Assembly (NCBI RefSeq): GCF_000166135.1
Contig: NC_014666.1
Span: 6,696,001-6,760,000, forward strand
Origin: Pseudofrankia inefficax
GTDB taxonomy: Bacteria; Actinomycetota; Actinomycetes; Frankiales; Frankiaceae
Reading direction: 5' to 3'
Length of the DNA stretch: 64,000 bases
Translations under genes and position numbers: made by a program
Notes under the pieces: model-generated
Databases searched by the model: none
What the model was told of the DNA's origin: nothing
Seen by the model: only the letters and a program-made list of their open reading frames with translations
In this document: one piece after another, positions 42,323-50,965 of the stretch
How the letters are laid out: each line of letters starts with the position of its first letter
How positions within the stretch are numbered: the stretch's first letter is position 1

Positions 42323-43476
42323 CAGGCGATCCCGAGCCGGTGGCCCAGCTCCTCGAAGGTGGAGACCTTCTTGATGCCCAGCAGGCGGAGCGCGTCTCGA
42401 TGAGTGGTCCGGCCCTCGGCCGTGTCGGTGAGCAGTGCCCGGGCGAAGACCCGGCTCACCCGCATGGGCTTCGTCGCATAGAAATTGCCGCCGGGGGTGC
42501 CGCGCGCCGCGAGACTGAGCACGCGGCGCAGCTCCGTTTGGTAGGCGGCGCGGAAGTCGCCCCGGGTCATGAGGCCGGCGTCCCGGATGCGCCGCAGGAT
42601 CACTAGGGTGCTGACCTTGTAGAGACGAGCCAGGCGGTCGAGTTCCAGTGTGAGGTCGGCGCCGGACTCGTATTCGGCGCGAAGGGAACCGGCGGGGACG
42701 AGCAGCTCCGCGGCGACCTCGTTGCACCACCGTTCGACGTCGTTGCCCTCGTCGAGGCGGCCGAGATCCGGCTCCGACACGGCCGAGCCGCCGAGCGTGA
42801 CATGCGCGAGCTCATGGGCGAGCGTGAAGATCTGCGCGGCCTTGGTGTCCGCTCCGTTCACGAAGACGACGGGCGCGTACTCGTCGACCAGGCAGAAGCC
42901 GCGGAATTCGTCGGGGTTCAACTTCCGGTGGGTGTTGTTTCCGACGACACCGTTGATCATGACGAGAATGCCGGCCTGCTCGGCGTGTTCGCGCAGTCCG
43001 TCGAAGGCGCGCGCCCAGTTTGGGAAGTCGGCCCGGCGCGCGACGCTGAACCCGAGAACATCCCGGATGGCCGCAGCGGCGATCTCCGGAGCGACGCCGA
43101 TGGCCTGGCTGCCAACAAGCTTCACCGGCCTGTGGTCGCGTTCCTCGGCGTACTGGCGATACCACGCCTGGCGCTGCTCGCAGGCATAGATGGTGTCGAG
43201 TAGGTCGGGGCTCGGCGCGCGTACCGGCCCGTTCGCGACCGTCCGGAAGTCCGGGATGGGTAGCCGCTCGACCGGCGGTTCGGGCAGGAAGAAGTAGCCG
43301 AAGGGCGCGTAGGTCGCCTGCGCGTAGTCCTCGAGCTGGCGCATCGTGGGCGAGGCCGCGCCGGATTCCCACTCGGCCAGCCTGGGGAACCGCGCCGCCA
43401 GATCGTTCAGCGGTCGGCCGGAACGCTCACGGGCCCACCGCAGCATCGAGGGGGCGACGTCGATCTGGTCGGTCAT
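42322..43476 (-). CDS. ImmA/IrrE metallopeptidase with XRE helix-turn-helix (antitoxin)
   Basis: A 384-aa protein. An N-terminal XRE-like helix-turn-helix (APSMLRWARERSGRPLNDL) is followed by a zinc peptidase domain with HELAH near residue 218 and GFCLVDEYAPVVFVNG before it. This is the usual partner of DUF4411 toxins; it probably represses the pair and counters the toxin. The ATG at MTDQIDVAPSML is chosen against a longer upstream frame because the HTH starts there. The C-terminal about 100 residues (FRAAYQTELRRVLSL...) are family-typical. Confidence 0.87.
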   Translation of the reverse strand: MTDQIDVAPSMLRWARERSGRPLNDLAARFPRLAEWESGAASPTMRQLEDYAQATYAPFGYFFLPEPPVERLPIPDFRTVANGPVRAPSPDLLDTIYACEQRQAWYRQYAEERDHRPVKLVGSQAIGVAPEIAAAAIRDVLGFSVARRADFPNWARAFDGLREHAEQAGILVMINGVVGNNTHRKLNPDEFRGFCLVDEYAPVVFVNGADTKAAQIFTLAHELAHVTLGGSAVSEPDLGRLDEGNDVERWCNEVAAELLVPAGSLRAEYESGADLTLELDRLARLYKVSTLVILRRIRDAGLMTRGDFRAAYQTELRRVLSLAARGTPGGNFYATKPMRVSRVFARALLTDTAEGRTTHRDALRLLGIKKVSTFEELGHRLGIA

Positions 43477-43859
43477 CGCGCTCCTCTCAGGCCTGCTCCT
43501 GGCCAGGCGCGGCCCAAGCGCCACACCGCCGCCACCAGTGTGCGCGCCGGCCGCGCACTCGGTCGGCACAAAGCTTCTTCGGACCTGATGAGCACGCGCG
43601 GGACTTCGGTCACCGGCGGGGCATTCCGGCATGATCTGACCTTCCGTGCGTACGAAATCGAACCGGGTCACCCACACCGCGGGCACGTCAACGATGGACC
43701 AGGCGACGGTCAACCTGATGGCTCAACCAGTGTTGGGTCAGACAGTATCGTACGAGCCGGCGGACGACCAGGGCGACCGCCGGGCTTCGCGGCCAGCGGC
43801 GCTTGGTCACGCCTCGGGTGCCGACCGGGGCGGGGCGGGCGTCGGCGCGAGGCGCGGCG
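43477..43859. other. Intergenic region upstream of the ImmA/toxin pair
   Basis: About 380 nt. No gene with family resemblance, no palindrome of classes A-C and no repeat copy were seen. It should hold the promoter of the antitoxin. Confidence 0.5.
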
Positions 43860-44633
43860 CTAGCGGGCGGTCCAGCCGCCGTCGACGGCGATGGTCTGGC
43901 CGGTGACGAAGCGGGCGGCGTCGCCGGCCAGCCAGAGGACCGCGCCGACGATGTCCTCGGGGGTCGCGTCGTCGGGCAGCGGGGTGTTGCGGTGCAGCCA
44001 CTTCTGGCCGCTCTCCGTGTCGAACAGGTCTCCGGTGATCTCGCTGCGGAAGAAGCCGGGCGCCACGGTGTTCACCCGGATCCGGTGGCGGGCCCACTGG
44101 ACCGCGAGTTCGGAGGTCAGCCCAGACAGCCCGGCCTTGCTGGCCGCGTAGGACGCCTGCGGGATGGAACCGATGCCGACGAGCCCGCTGATCGACGAGA
44201 TGTGGACGATCGAGCCGCGCCCGGCCTCCCGCATGTGCGGGAACGCCTGCTGGCTCAGCCGGAACGGCGCGACCAGGTTCAGCGCCAGCGTCCGGGCGAG
44301 GGCGTCGGCGGACTCGTCCTCGGCGCGGGCCTGGCTGAAGATGTTGCCGGCGGCGTTGACCAGGATCTGCGGGCCCCCCAGCTCGGCCGCCACCCGCGGG
44401 ACGACTGTGTCGACCTGGTCCGCCTCCAGCAGGTCGGCGCCGACGGCGAGGCCGTCGATCTCCTTGGCGAGCGCGGCCAGCCGGTCCTCGCGCCGGGCCA
44501 CGATCGCGACCCGCGCCCCGACGGCGGCGAGCGCCCGCGCGACGGCGGCACCGAGCCCCGACGAGGCCCCGGTGACGATCGCGACCCGCCCGTCCAGCCG
44601 AAACCCGTCTCCCGGCAGCGTCATGTCGGTCAT
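43860..44633 (-). CDS. SDR-family oxidoreductase
   Basis: A 257-aa short-chain dehydrogenase. Loop TGASSGLG, NAAG in VNAAGNIF, Tyr/Lys in SYAASKAG and a C-terminal FVTGQTIAVDGGWTAR. The ATG at MTDMTLPGDG follows GGGAGACG. Located 52 nt after the D-aminoacylase on the same strand and probably in its operon. Confidence 0.9.
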   Translation of the reverse strand: MTDMTLPGDGFRLDGRVAIVTGASSGLGAAVARALAAVGARVAIVARREDRLAALAKEIDGLAVGADLLEADQVDTVVPRVAAELGGPQILVNAAGNIFSQARAEDESADALARTLALNLVAPFRLSQQAFPHMREAGRGSIVHISSISGLVGIGSIPQASYAASKAGLSGLTSELAVQWARHRIRVNTVAPGFFRSEITGDLFDTESGQKWLHRNTPLPDDATPEDIVGAVLWLAGDAARFVTGQTIAVDGGWTAR

Positions 44634-44685
44634 CGTCTCCCGTGTTCGCTTGTCGCCGCACTCCATCGTTTCTCCACCCACCTGG

Positions 44686-46395
44686 TCAGCTGGCCGTGAC
44701 GAGCTGGCCGGGGCGCGCGTCGGTCAGCTCGTCGTCCTCGACCAGGACGGCGCCGTTGACGAGGGTGTAGTCGTAGCCACGGGCCCGCTGCACGAACCGC
44801 TGGGCGCCGAGTGGAAGGTCGGCGCGCATCACCGGAGTGTCCAGGTCGAGCCGGTCCAGGTCGAGCACGTTGACGTCGGCGAACGCGCCGGGGACGAGCA
44901 CGCCACGGTCGTTGATCCCGAACAGCTGGGCGCCTTCGAGGGTCAGCTTGTGCACCGCGTGCTCGATGCCGAGCAGGCCGCGCTCGCGGACCCAGTGCTT
45001 GAGCAGGTAGGTGCTCTGGCCGGCGTCCATCGTCATCGCGACGTGCGCGCCGGCGTCCGCGACCCCGACGACCACGTCGGGGTTCGTGAGCATGGCGGCG
45101 ACGGCGTCGAGGTCCTGGTTGAGCACGGGGTAGTAGAGCAGCCCGTTCCCCGCGGTCTCGGTCAGGAAGGCGAGGAAGGCCGCCGCGGGCGAGACGCCGC
45201 GGCGGGCGGCGTCGGCGGCCAGGCTGTTCTCGGGTCGCACGTCGTAGCCGGCCGGGCCGGGCCGCAGCAGGTAGAGCCGGGCCGGGTCCTTGGGCGCGAG
45301 GGGGCCGGCGAGGTTGGCCGGCTCGTCCGCCGCCGCGACCAGGCGCGCGCGGACGGAGCCGTCGGCGATCGCGGCGAGCCGGTCGGCCAGCGGGCGCGAC
45401 CAGACCTCGGCCCAGACCGGCAGGTTCTCGTAGGGAGTCCGGGCCGCCAGGCCGTAGTGGATGCCGATGCCACGGGCGGACGTCTGCGGGCGCAGGTCGG
45501 CGCCCCGGGCCCGGGCGGCGCGGACCTGGTCCATCACCCAGGACCACAGGTCGGGCCGGCGGTCGCTCTGGGTGATCGCGAAGGTGAGGGGGCGACCGGA
45601 GGCACGGCTGACGTCCTCCATCCAGGCGAGCTCGGCGACCGAGTTCTGCCGGGTGGCGCCGTCGCGCTCACCGATGCGCGGGACGACCTCGATCGTGCCG
45701 CGGCCGCGGGCGGCGAGCGCCCCCGCGATCGCGGCCAGCTCCTCGGGGCGGGCGTAGGTGCCCGGCACCGGGCGGCCGTCGGGGACCGTGTGCAGGAAGC
45801 TGCGTGAGGTGGAGAAGCCCAGCGCGCCCGCGTCGATCGCCGCGCCGACGACGGCGGCCATCGCGGCCAGGTCGTCCTCGCCGGCCGGGGTGTCGTCGAG
45901 GCCGCGCTCGCCCATGACGTAGTACCGCAGCGCGCAGTGGCCGACGAGGCCGCCGACGTTCACCCCGAGATCGCGGCCGCCGAGGGCCCGCAGATAGTCG
46001 CCGTAGGTCTCCCAGCCCCAGTCGCCGAGGCCCTCCATGATCGTGTCGGCGGGGATGTCCTCGACGGCCTCCATCATCTCCGCGAGGTAGCGCTCCTGGC
46101 CGGCGCGGACCGGCGCGAACGTGACCCCGCAGTTGCCGAGAACGAGCGTCGTCACCCCGTGCCAGCTGGACGGGCTCGCGACGGGGTCCCAGAACAGCTG
46201 GGCGTCGAGGTGGGTGTGGATGTCGACGAAGCCGGGGGTCACCAGCCGGCCGGCGGCGTCGAGCTCCCGGCGGCCGCGCTCGACGACGGTGCCGACCGCG
46301 GTGACGCGGTCGCCGTCGATGGCGACGTCGGCCGGCCGGGCTGGGACCCCGGTGCCGTCGACGACCTCACCGCCGCGGATCACGACGTCATGCAT
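44686..46395 (-). CDS. D-aminoacylase / N-acyl-D-amino-acid deacylase-type amidohydrolase
   Basis: A 569-aa amidohydrolase-3 protein. The H60-x-H62 metal motif in DIHTHLDAQLFWDP, the bridging Cys89 in LGNCGVTFAP and FADVNVLDLD at the C-terminal sandwich are those of D-aminoacylases and dihydropyrimidinase-like enzymes. It would remove an acyl or amide group. ATG at MHDVVIRGG. A class B palindrome lies 38 nt before the start, and a divergent TetR is 250 nt away. Confidence 0.88.
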   Translation of the reverse strand: MHDVVIRGGEVVDGTGVPARPADVAIDGDRVTAVGTVVERGRRELDAAGRLVTPGFVDIHTHLDAQLFWDPVASPSSWHGVTTLVLGNCGVTFAPVRAGQERYLAEMMEAVEDIPADTIMEGLGDWGWETYGDYLRALGGRDLGVNVGGLVGHCALRYYVMGERGLDDTPAGEDDLAAMAAVVGAAIDAGALGFSTSRSFLHTVPDGRPVPGTYARPEELAAIAGALAARGRGTIEVVPRIGERDGATRQNSVAELAWMEDVSRASGRPLTFAITQSDRRPDLWSWVMDQVRAARARGADLRPQTSARGIGIHYGLAARTPYENLPVWAEVWSRPLADRLAAIADGSVRARLVAAADEPANLAGPLAPKDPARLYLLRPGPAGYDVRPENSLAADAARRGVSPAAAFLAFLTETAGNGLLYYPVLNQDLDAVAAMLTNPDVVVGVADAGAHVAMTMDAGQSTYLLKHWVRERGLLGIEHAVHKLTLEGAQLFGINDRGVLVPGAFADVNVLDLDRLDLDTPVMRADLPLGAQRFVQRARGYDYTLVNGAVLVEDDELTDARPGQLVTAS

Positions 46396-46432
46396 GGCTC
46401 TCGCTCGCGGTCGAAGTATAGGACCCAAAGTA

Positions 46433-46446
46433 AGTGAGTCCTCATT
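46433..46446. promoter_or_regulatory. Class B operator-like palindrome
   Basis: AGTGAGTCCTCATT, upstream of the D-aminoacylase. The 13-mer AAGTGAGTCCTCA recurs exactly upstream of the LivHMG gene at 50459. Confidence 0.55.
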
Positions 46447-46562
46447 TCATAACGAAGCCTAGGATTTCGGCTCCGCGCATGTCAAGCGACCGACATCGAT
46501 GTCGAGATCAGCGCGGTAGCGGTCGGGGCGCTTGCCAAAACTCTCATGATCGGGCGGGTAAG

Positions 46563-46576
46563 ATAGCGTACGTTCA
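46563..46576. promoter_or_regulatory. Class A-like palindrome
   Basis: ATAGCGTACGTTCA, with CGTTCA matching a class A arm and a GCGTACG core, lies 70 nt before the TetR start. Confidence 0.4.
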
Positions 46577-46646
46577 TTCACCTGCCGACTGGGCTCCGTA
46601 CTCGGAGGAGCTCCGTATCAGGAGAGCCACCGCTACTGGAGGACCG

Positions 46647-47348
46647 ATGGCCGAGCAGCCGACCGTGGAGCAGACGGCGGCGTCCGACGGCGCGAGCGAG
46701 GCCGCCGAGGCCAGGCCGCGGCCGCGACGGCTGACCGCCGAGGCCCGCAAGAGCTCCATTCTGAAGGCGGCCCGGCAGGCGTTCGTCGAGACCGGCGACA
46801 TGAACGGGACCACCATCAAGCAGATCGCCGAACGCGGCGGTATCAGCGAAGGTGTGATCTACCGGCACTTCGAGAGCAAGGACCAGCTCTTCTACGAGGC
46901 GATCTTCGAGCCGCTGCGCCAGGCGGTGGACGAGCTGGTCGCGGCCACCGAGGTGGTCGACCTCGACGAGCCGCTCACACCGGAACGCCAGCTGGAGACC
47001 CTCAACGGCCTGTACCGGCAGCTCATCGCCACCCTGGAGGAGATCCTCCCCCTGCTCGGGCTGGTGCTGTTCGGCGACCCGAAGGTGGCGCGCCGTTTCT
47101 ACCGCAAGCACTTCACCGTCGCGATGGACCGGCTGGCCGAGGCCTGGCGCGAGGTGGAGGACAGGTACGGCTTCGAGTTCGAGTCGCCGGACATCTCCGC
47201 CCGGGCCGTCATGGGCATCGCGCTCGTGCTCGCGCTGGAAAGCCGGCACAACGACCTGTTCAACAAGGACCGAGCCGTCACCCTGGTCTCCCAGAGCACG
47301 GTGAAGGGCTTTTTCCCGACCCTTGAGCCGACCCGCCGCCGCCGCTAA
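46647..47348 (+). CDS. TetR-family transcriptional regulator
   Basis: A 233-aa repressor with a 30-residue acidic N-terminal tail, then the helix-turn-helix at about 51-80 (TTIKQIAERGGISEGVIYRH) and a helical ligand domain. The start follows GGAGGA. A class A palindrome is just upstream and a class B site lies on the other side towards the D-aminoacylase, so it is the main candidate for recognising one of these. The ligand may be an acyl-CoA; inference. Confidence 0.9.
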   Translation: MAEQPTVEQTAASDGASEAAEARPRPRRLTAEARKSSILKAARQAFVETGDMNGTTIKQIAERGGISEGVIYRHFESKDQLFYEAIFEPLRQAVDELVAATEVVDLDEPLTPERQLETLNGLYRQLIATLEEILPLLGLVLFGDPKVARRFYRKHFTVAMDRLAEAWREVEDRYGFEFESPDISARAVMGIALVLALESRHNDLFNKDRAVTLVSQSTVKGFFPTLEPTRRRR

Positions 47349-47364
47349 CCCAGGCCGCCGGGGA

Positions 47365-47404
47365 ACGGGATAAGGATCGCCGCCAATGGTGCGATCCCGA
47401 TCCC
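47365..47404. terminator. Terminator-like hairpin
   Basis: GGGAT..GGATCG pairs with CGATCC..ATCCC, with a 2-nt internal loop, between the convergent TetR and LivHMG genes. The right edge is approximate. Confidence 0.5.
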
Positions 47405-47464
47405 ATTTCCTCCCCGCGGCAAGGTCGCGCCGGAAGCGCACGCGAACGAGCTTGGGCAATTCGG

Positions 47465-50338
47465 CTATCCCGCCACCGGAGCGATCGGGCCGCCGGCCTC
47501 CACGACCGTCTCGGCGGCCGGCTCCGGCTCGGCGGCTGGCTCGCCCTGCGCCTCGCCGCTGAGCTTGCCCAGATAGGCGGCGCGGACCGCCGGGTCACAC
47601 AGCACCTCGTCCGGCGAGCCCGACGCGATGACCCGGCCGAAGTCGAGCACCACCACGTGGTCGCAGGTCGCGGCCACCACGTCGATGTTGTGCTCGACCA
47701 GCAGCACGGCGGCGCCGGACTGGCGCGCGAGCAGGCGGAACAGCTCGCTGGCCGTGCGTCGCTCCGAGCCGTTCAGGCCCGCGGCCGGCTCGTCGAGCAG
47801 CACCGCCGCCGGCCGCTGCGCGACCAGACGGGCGATCGCCACCATCCGCCGCCGGCCCTGCGGCAGGTCGGCCACCACGGTGTCCAGCACGTCGTCGAGC
47901 CCGAGCAGGGTGACGGCCGCGGCCGCCGCGTCCGACAGCACCCCGCGGCGCGGCCAGAACAGGTCCCGCACGTAGGCCAGCGGGCCCCGGCCGTCCAGGC
48001 CGGTGAGGACGTTCTCGCGGACCGACAGGTCGTCGAACAGCTCCAGGTTCTGGAACGTGCGCCCAAGGCCGTGGCGGGCGCGGGCCGGTGCGCGCAGGGC
48101 GCTGATGTCCCGTCCGAGCAGCTCGACGGATCCGCCGGACGTCCTGGTGAAGCCCGTCACGGCGTCGATGAGGCTGGTCTTGCCGGCGCCGTTCGGCCCG
48201 ATCACCCCGACCACGCGGCCGGCGGCCAGCTCGAAGGACACCCCGTCGACGGCGACCGCTGTCCCGTAGGTCACCCGGATGTCGCGGGCGACGAGCACCG
48301 TCTCGCCGGCGGGAACGGGGCAGCTCGGCTCGAAGGACACCGGACCACCCGCCGTCGCGGCGGCGGCACCCGCGTGACCGCCGTCGCCGGCCGCCGGCGC
48401 CGGGCCGCGCCGCGCGGCGCGCGCCACCAGCCGGACGACGGCGTCCTTCAGCGCCGCCTGGGCCGGGACGATGCCGCTCGGCGAGCGCACCATCGCGTCG
48501 AGCACGACGAGCCCGGTCGCGATCGAGAGCCACGCGTCGATCGAGTCGACGCTCAGCAGGTCGGAGATGGCGGTCGCGACGACGCCGCCGACCGCGGTCG
48601 TCGCGGCGAACACCGCGCCGGCGACGAAGCCGACCCCGCCGACGACCGTGAAGGCGAGCACCGAGATCGACCGGAAGACCCCGAAGTCGGTGAAGTCCGC
48701 GAGCTGGAACTGGAAGGCCGACAGCGCGCCGGCGAGCCCGGCGATGCCGGCCGAGATGGCGAAGGCACCGAGCTTGGTGCCGGGCACCGACACGCCGAGG
48801 GCGGCCGCGCCCCGTTCGTTGGCCCGCACCGCGAGCAGCCGCCGTCCGGCCTCACCGCGACGTAGGTTCAGCACCGCCAGGCCGCACAGGACGAAGGCCG
48901 CGATGCACACGTAGGCGAACCGGTCGGGATGCGCGGACGGGCTGAGGTCGAGGCCGAACAGGTTCGGGCGGTGGATGTGCAGCCCGTCAAGGCCGCCGGT
49001 CATCTTCGGCTGGCTGAGCACCAGGTTCTCGACCGCGAGGGACAGGCCCAGCGTGACGATCGCCAGGTTGACGCCGCGGACCCGCACGGCGGGAGCACCG
49101 AAGACGACTCCCAGCAGCACGGCCGCCGCGGTGCCGACGATCAGGCAGACCAGGAACGGCAGGTGCAGGTCGCTGCTGGCCCGGGCGGCGGCGAACGACC
49201 CGAAGCCGGCGAGCGCCGCGCACGCGACGCTGATCTGCCCCGCGTAGCCGGTGACGACGACGACGGACAGACCCAGCAGACCGAACAGCGCGCTGTTGGT
49301 CATCGCCGCCGACCAGGACGGGGCGGCGAACAGCGGGATCGCCACGGCGGCGAGGACCCAGACCAGCCCGGTCACCGGGCGCAGCCGGCCGCTGCCCGCC
49401 CGCGGCAGCCGGCCGCTCAGGGCCTCGCCCCGCCCGGGCATCGCCGCGCCGCCGAGGACCACGGTCACGATGATCACGGCGAACGGGACGGAGGAGATGA
49501 CACCGTTGTTGATGCTGTAGCGACGCATCACCGACTCGGCGACACCGAGCGCGAGCCCGATGGCGACCGTCGTCCACACGGCGTTGAACCGACCGACGAG
49601 CGCCGCCGCCATCGCCGGGATCACCAGCAGGGTGAGCGCGTCCGGCGTCAGCCCGATGACCGGGATCAGCAGGATGCCGGCGAACGCGGCCATGGCGCCG
49701 CCGACGCCCCAGGTGATCAGGCCGGTGGGGTGCGGGGAGATGCCGATCCCGCTGGCGGCGGTCGGGTTCTCCCGCAGCGCGGTCGCGTTCATCCCGAGCT
49801 TCGTCCGCGAGAACATCAGCGACAGCCCGACGGCGAGCCCGATCGTGACGACCAGGATGGCCAGGGTGTCGTAGGTGACCAGCCCGCCCAGAATCTTGAT
49901 CTTGCCCCGGCCGAACAGCGGGGGCAGCAGGTGGGACTCGGTGCCGTACCGCTTCACGACCGCGCTCTGCAACAGCAGCATGAGGCCGAGCGTGGCGACC
50001 ACCTTGGCCATGTCCGGGACGTTGCGCAGCAGCCGGACCACGAGCAGATAGAACAGCAGCCCCAGCACCGCGCCGCTGGCCACGCCGATCAGCATCGCGG
50101 GCGCGACCGGCAGCGAGGCGACGGCGCCACTGCTGGTGGTGCCGCCATAGAGGCCGGCGCCGCCCTCGCTACCGGCGTGCAGGTCCCAGAAGACGTAGCT
50201 GCCGACCATGCCGATGGCGCCCTGGGCGAAGTTCAGGACGCCCGAGCCCCGGTAGACCGCGACGACGCCGAGCGCGACGAGCGCGTACGCGCCGCCGCCG
50301 GCTAATCCGATCAGGGCGAACTGCCAAAGCTGCGACAA
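47465..50338 (-). CDS. LivH-LivM-LivG three-domain fusion ABC transporter
   Basis: A 957-aa protein that joins three normally separate Liv subunits. Residues 1 to about 300 are a LivH-type permease (LVALGVVAVYRGSGVLNFAQ). Residues about 320-640 are a LivM-type permease (LFGLLGLSVVVVTGYAGQIS). From about 675 on there is a LivG-type ATPase, with Walker A GPNGAGKTS near 711, LPQGRRRM as signature near 823 and Walker B VLLDEP near 842. It would import branched-chain amino acids or related acids with a LivK (33287) and perhaps LivF (4499). TTG start after GGGAGGAA. Confidence 0.9.
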   Translation of the reverse strand: MSQLWQFALIGLAGGGAYALVALGVVAVYRGSGVLNFAQGAIGMVGSYVFWDLHAGSEGGAGLYGGTTSSGAVASLPVAPAMLIGVASGAVLGLLFYLLVVRLLRNVPDMAKVVATLGLMLLLQSAVVKRYGTESHLLPPLFGRGKIKILGGLVTYDTLAILVVTIGLAVGLSLMFSRTKLGMNATALRENPTAASGIGISPHPTGLITWGVGGAMAAFAGILLIPVIGLTPDALTLLVIPAMAAALVGRFNAVWTTVAIGLALGVAESVMRRYSINNGVISSVPFAVIIVTVVLGGAAMPGRGEALSGRLPRAGSGRLRPVTGLVWVLAAVAIPLFAAPSWSAAMTNSALFGLLGLSVVVVTGYAGQISVACAALAGFGSFAAARASSDLHLPFLVCLIVGTAAAVLLGVVFGAPAVRVRGVNLAIVTLGLSLAVENLVLSQPKMTGGLDGLHIHRPNLFGLDLSPSAHPDRFAYVCIAAFVLCGLAVLNLRRGEAGRRLLAVRANERGAAALGVSVPGTKLGAFAISAGIAGLAGALSAFQFQLADFTDFGVFRSISVLAFTVVGGVGFVAGAVFAATTAVGGVVATAISDLLSVDSIDAWLSIATGLVVLDAMVRSPSGIVPAQAALKDAVVRLVARAARRGPAPAAGDGGHAGAAAATAGGPVSFEPSCPVPAGETVLVARDIRVTYGTAVAVDGVSFELAAGRVVGVIGPNGAGKTSLIDAVTGFTRTSGGSVELLGRDISALRAPARARHGLGRTFQNLELFDDLSVRENVLTGLDGRGPLAYVRDLFWPRRGVLSDAAAAAVTLLGLDDVLDTVVADLPQGRRRMVAIARLVAQRPAAVLLDEPAAGLNGSERRTASELFRLLARQSGAAVLLVEHNIDVVAATCDHVVVLDFGRVIASGSPDEVLCDPAVRAAYLGKLSGEAQGEPAAEPEPAAETVVEAGGPIAPVAG

Positions 50339-50459
50339 CTGCTCTTCCTCCCGGCGGCACCCCCGCGGCGGGCGGGGGAAGGCTGGTGCGGTGACCCCGG
50401 CCAGGACCAGTGCCGGCGATCGCGGGACAGAGCGTAACCGTGGTCACAGGCCGTTCTCA

Positions 50460-50473
50460 AGTGAGTCCTCACT
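50460..50473. promoter_or_regulatory. Class B operator palindrome
   Basis: AGTGAGTCCTCACT, perfect 6-bp arms around TC, about 120 nt upstream of the LivHMG start. Confidence 0.6.
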
Positions 50474-50543
50474 AATTTATGGCCCCGGGCCAGGTCAGAA
50501 TGGCCCCGGTGGGCCGGCCGGTCGTCCCAACCGCGCAAGCTAG

Positions 50544-50557
50544 CGAGTACTCGCTCT
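50544..50557. promoter_or_regulatory. Class A operator-like palindrome
   Basis: CGAGTACTCGCTCT, with 12 of 14 positions as in 3201-3214, and a perfect AGCGAGTACTCGCT shifted by two. It lies 51 nt before the EthD start. Confidence 0.55.
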
Positions 50558-50608
50558 GTAGTGTTACGTTCGGCTCGACGCCCTGCCGGCCCACTGAGGG
50601 GACTCGTC

Positions 50609-50965
50609 ATGCCCAGAGGAATCATGGTCGTGCAGTCCAGCCCGGCGAGCCCGGAGCAGGACGCCGCCTTCAACAAGTGGTACGACGAGGACCACCTCCC
50701 GGAGATGCTGGCCGTCGCGGGTTTCACCGCCGCGCGCCGCTACCGGCTGCGCGCCACCGGCCCGATCAAGGCGCCGGACTCCGTGCAGGGCTACCTGGCC
50801 GTCTACGAGGTCGAGGCTGACGACCTGGACGCCGCCCTGGTCGCGATGCGGTCCCGGCCGCCGGGCACCGCCAGCGACGCGCTCTCCCTGAAGCCGCCGC
50901 CCGTCGTCCTGTTCTACGAGCTGCTCAGCGAGGTCACCGCCCCGCCAGCCGAGGAACCCGGGTGA
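50609..50965 (+). CDS. Small EthD-like dimeric alpha-beta barrel protein
   Basis: A 118-aa protein with ferredoxin-like repeats: GIMVVQSSPASPEQDAAF, then NKWYDEDHLPEMLAVAGFTA, a typical EthD-type beta-alpha-beta unit with a conserved Tyr-Asp-x-x-His cluster. Members bind hydrophobic ligands as dimers. The GTG of the aldehyde dehydrogenase overlaps its stop, so they are coupled. Function unknown. Confidence 0.72.
   Translation: MPRGIMVVQSSPASPEQDAAFNKWYDEDHLPEMLAVAGFTAARRYRLRATGPIKAPDSVQGYLAVYEVEADDLDAALVAMRSRPPGTASDALSLKPPPVVLFYELLSEVTAPPAEEPG

Noticed and set aside
43540-43863. A 107-codon plus-strand frame in the region upstream of the antitoxin.
   Set aside because: Composition is Arg/Gly-rich with no family resemblance, and no ribosome site was seen.
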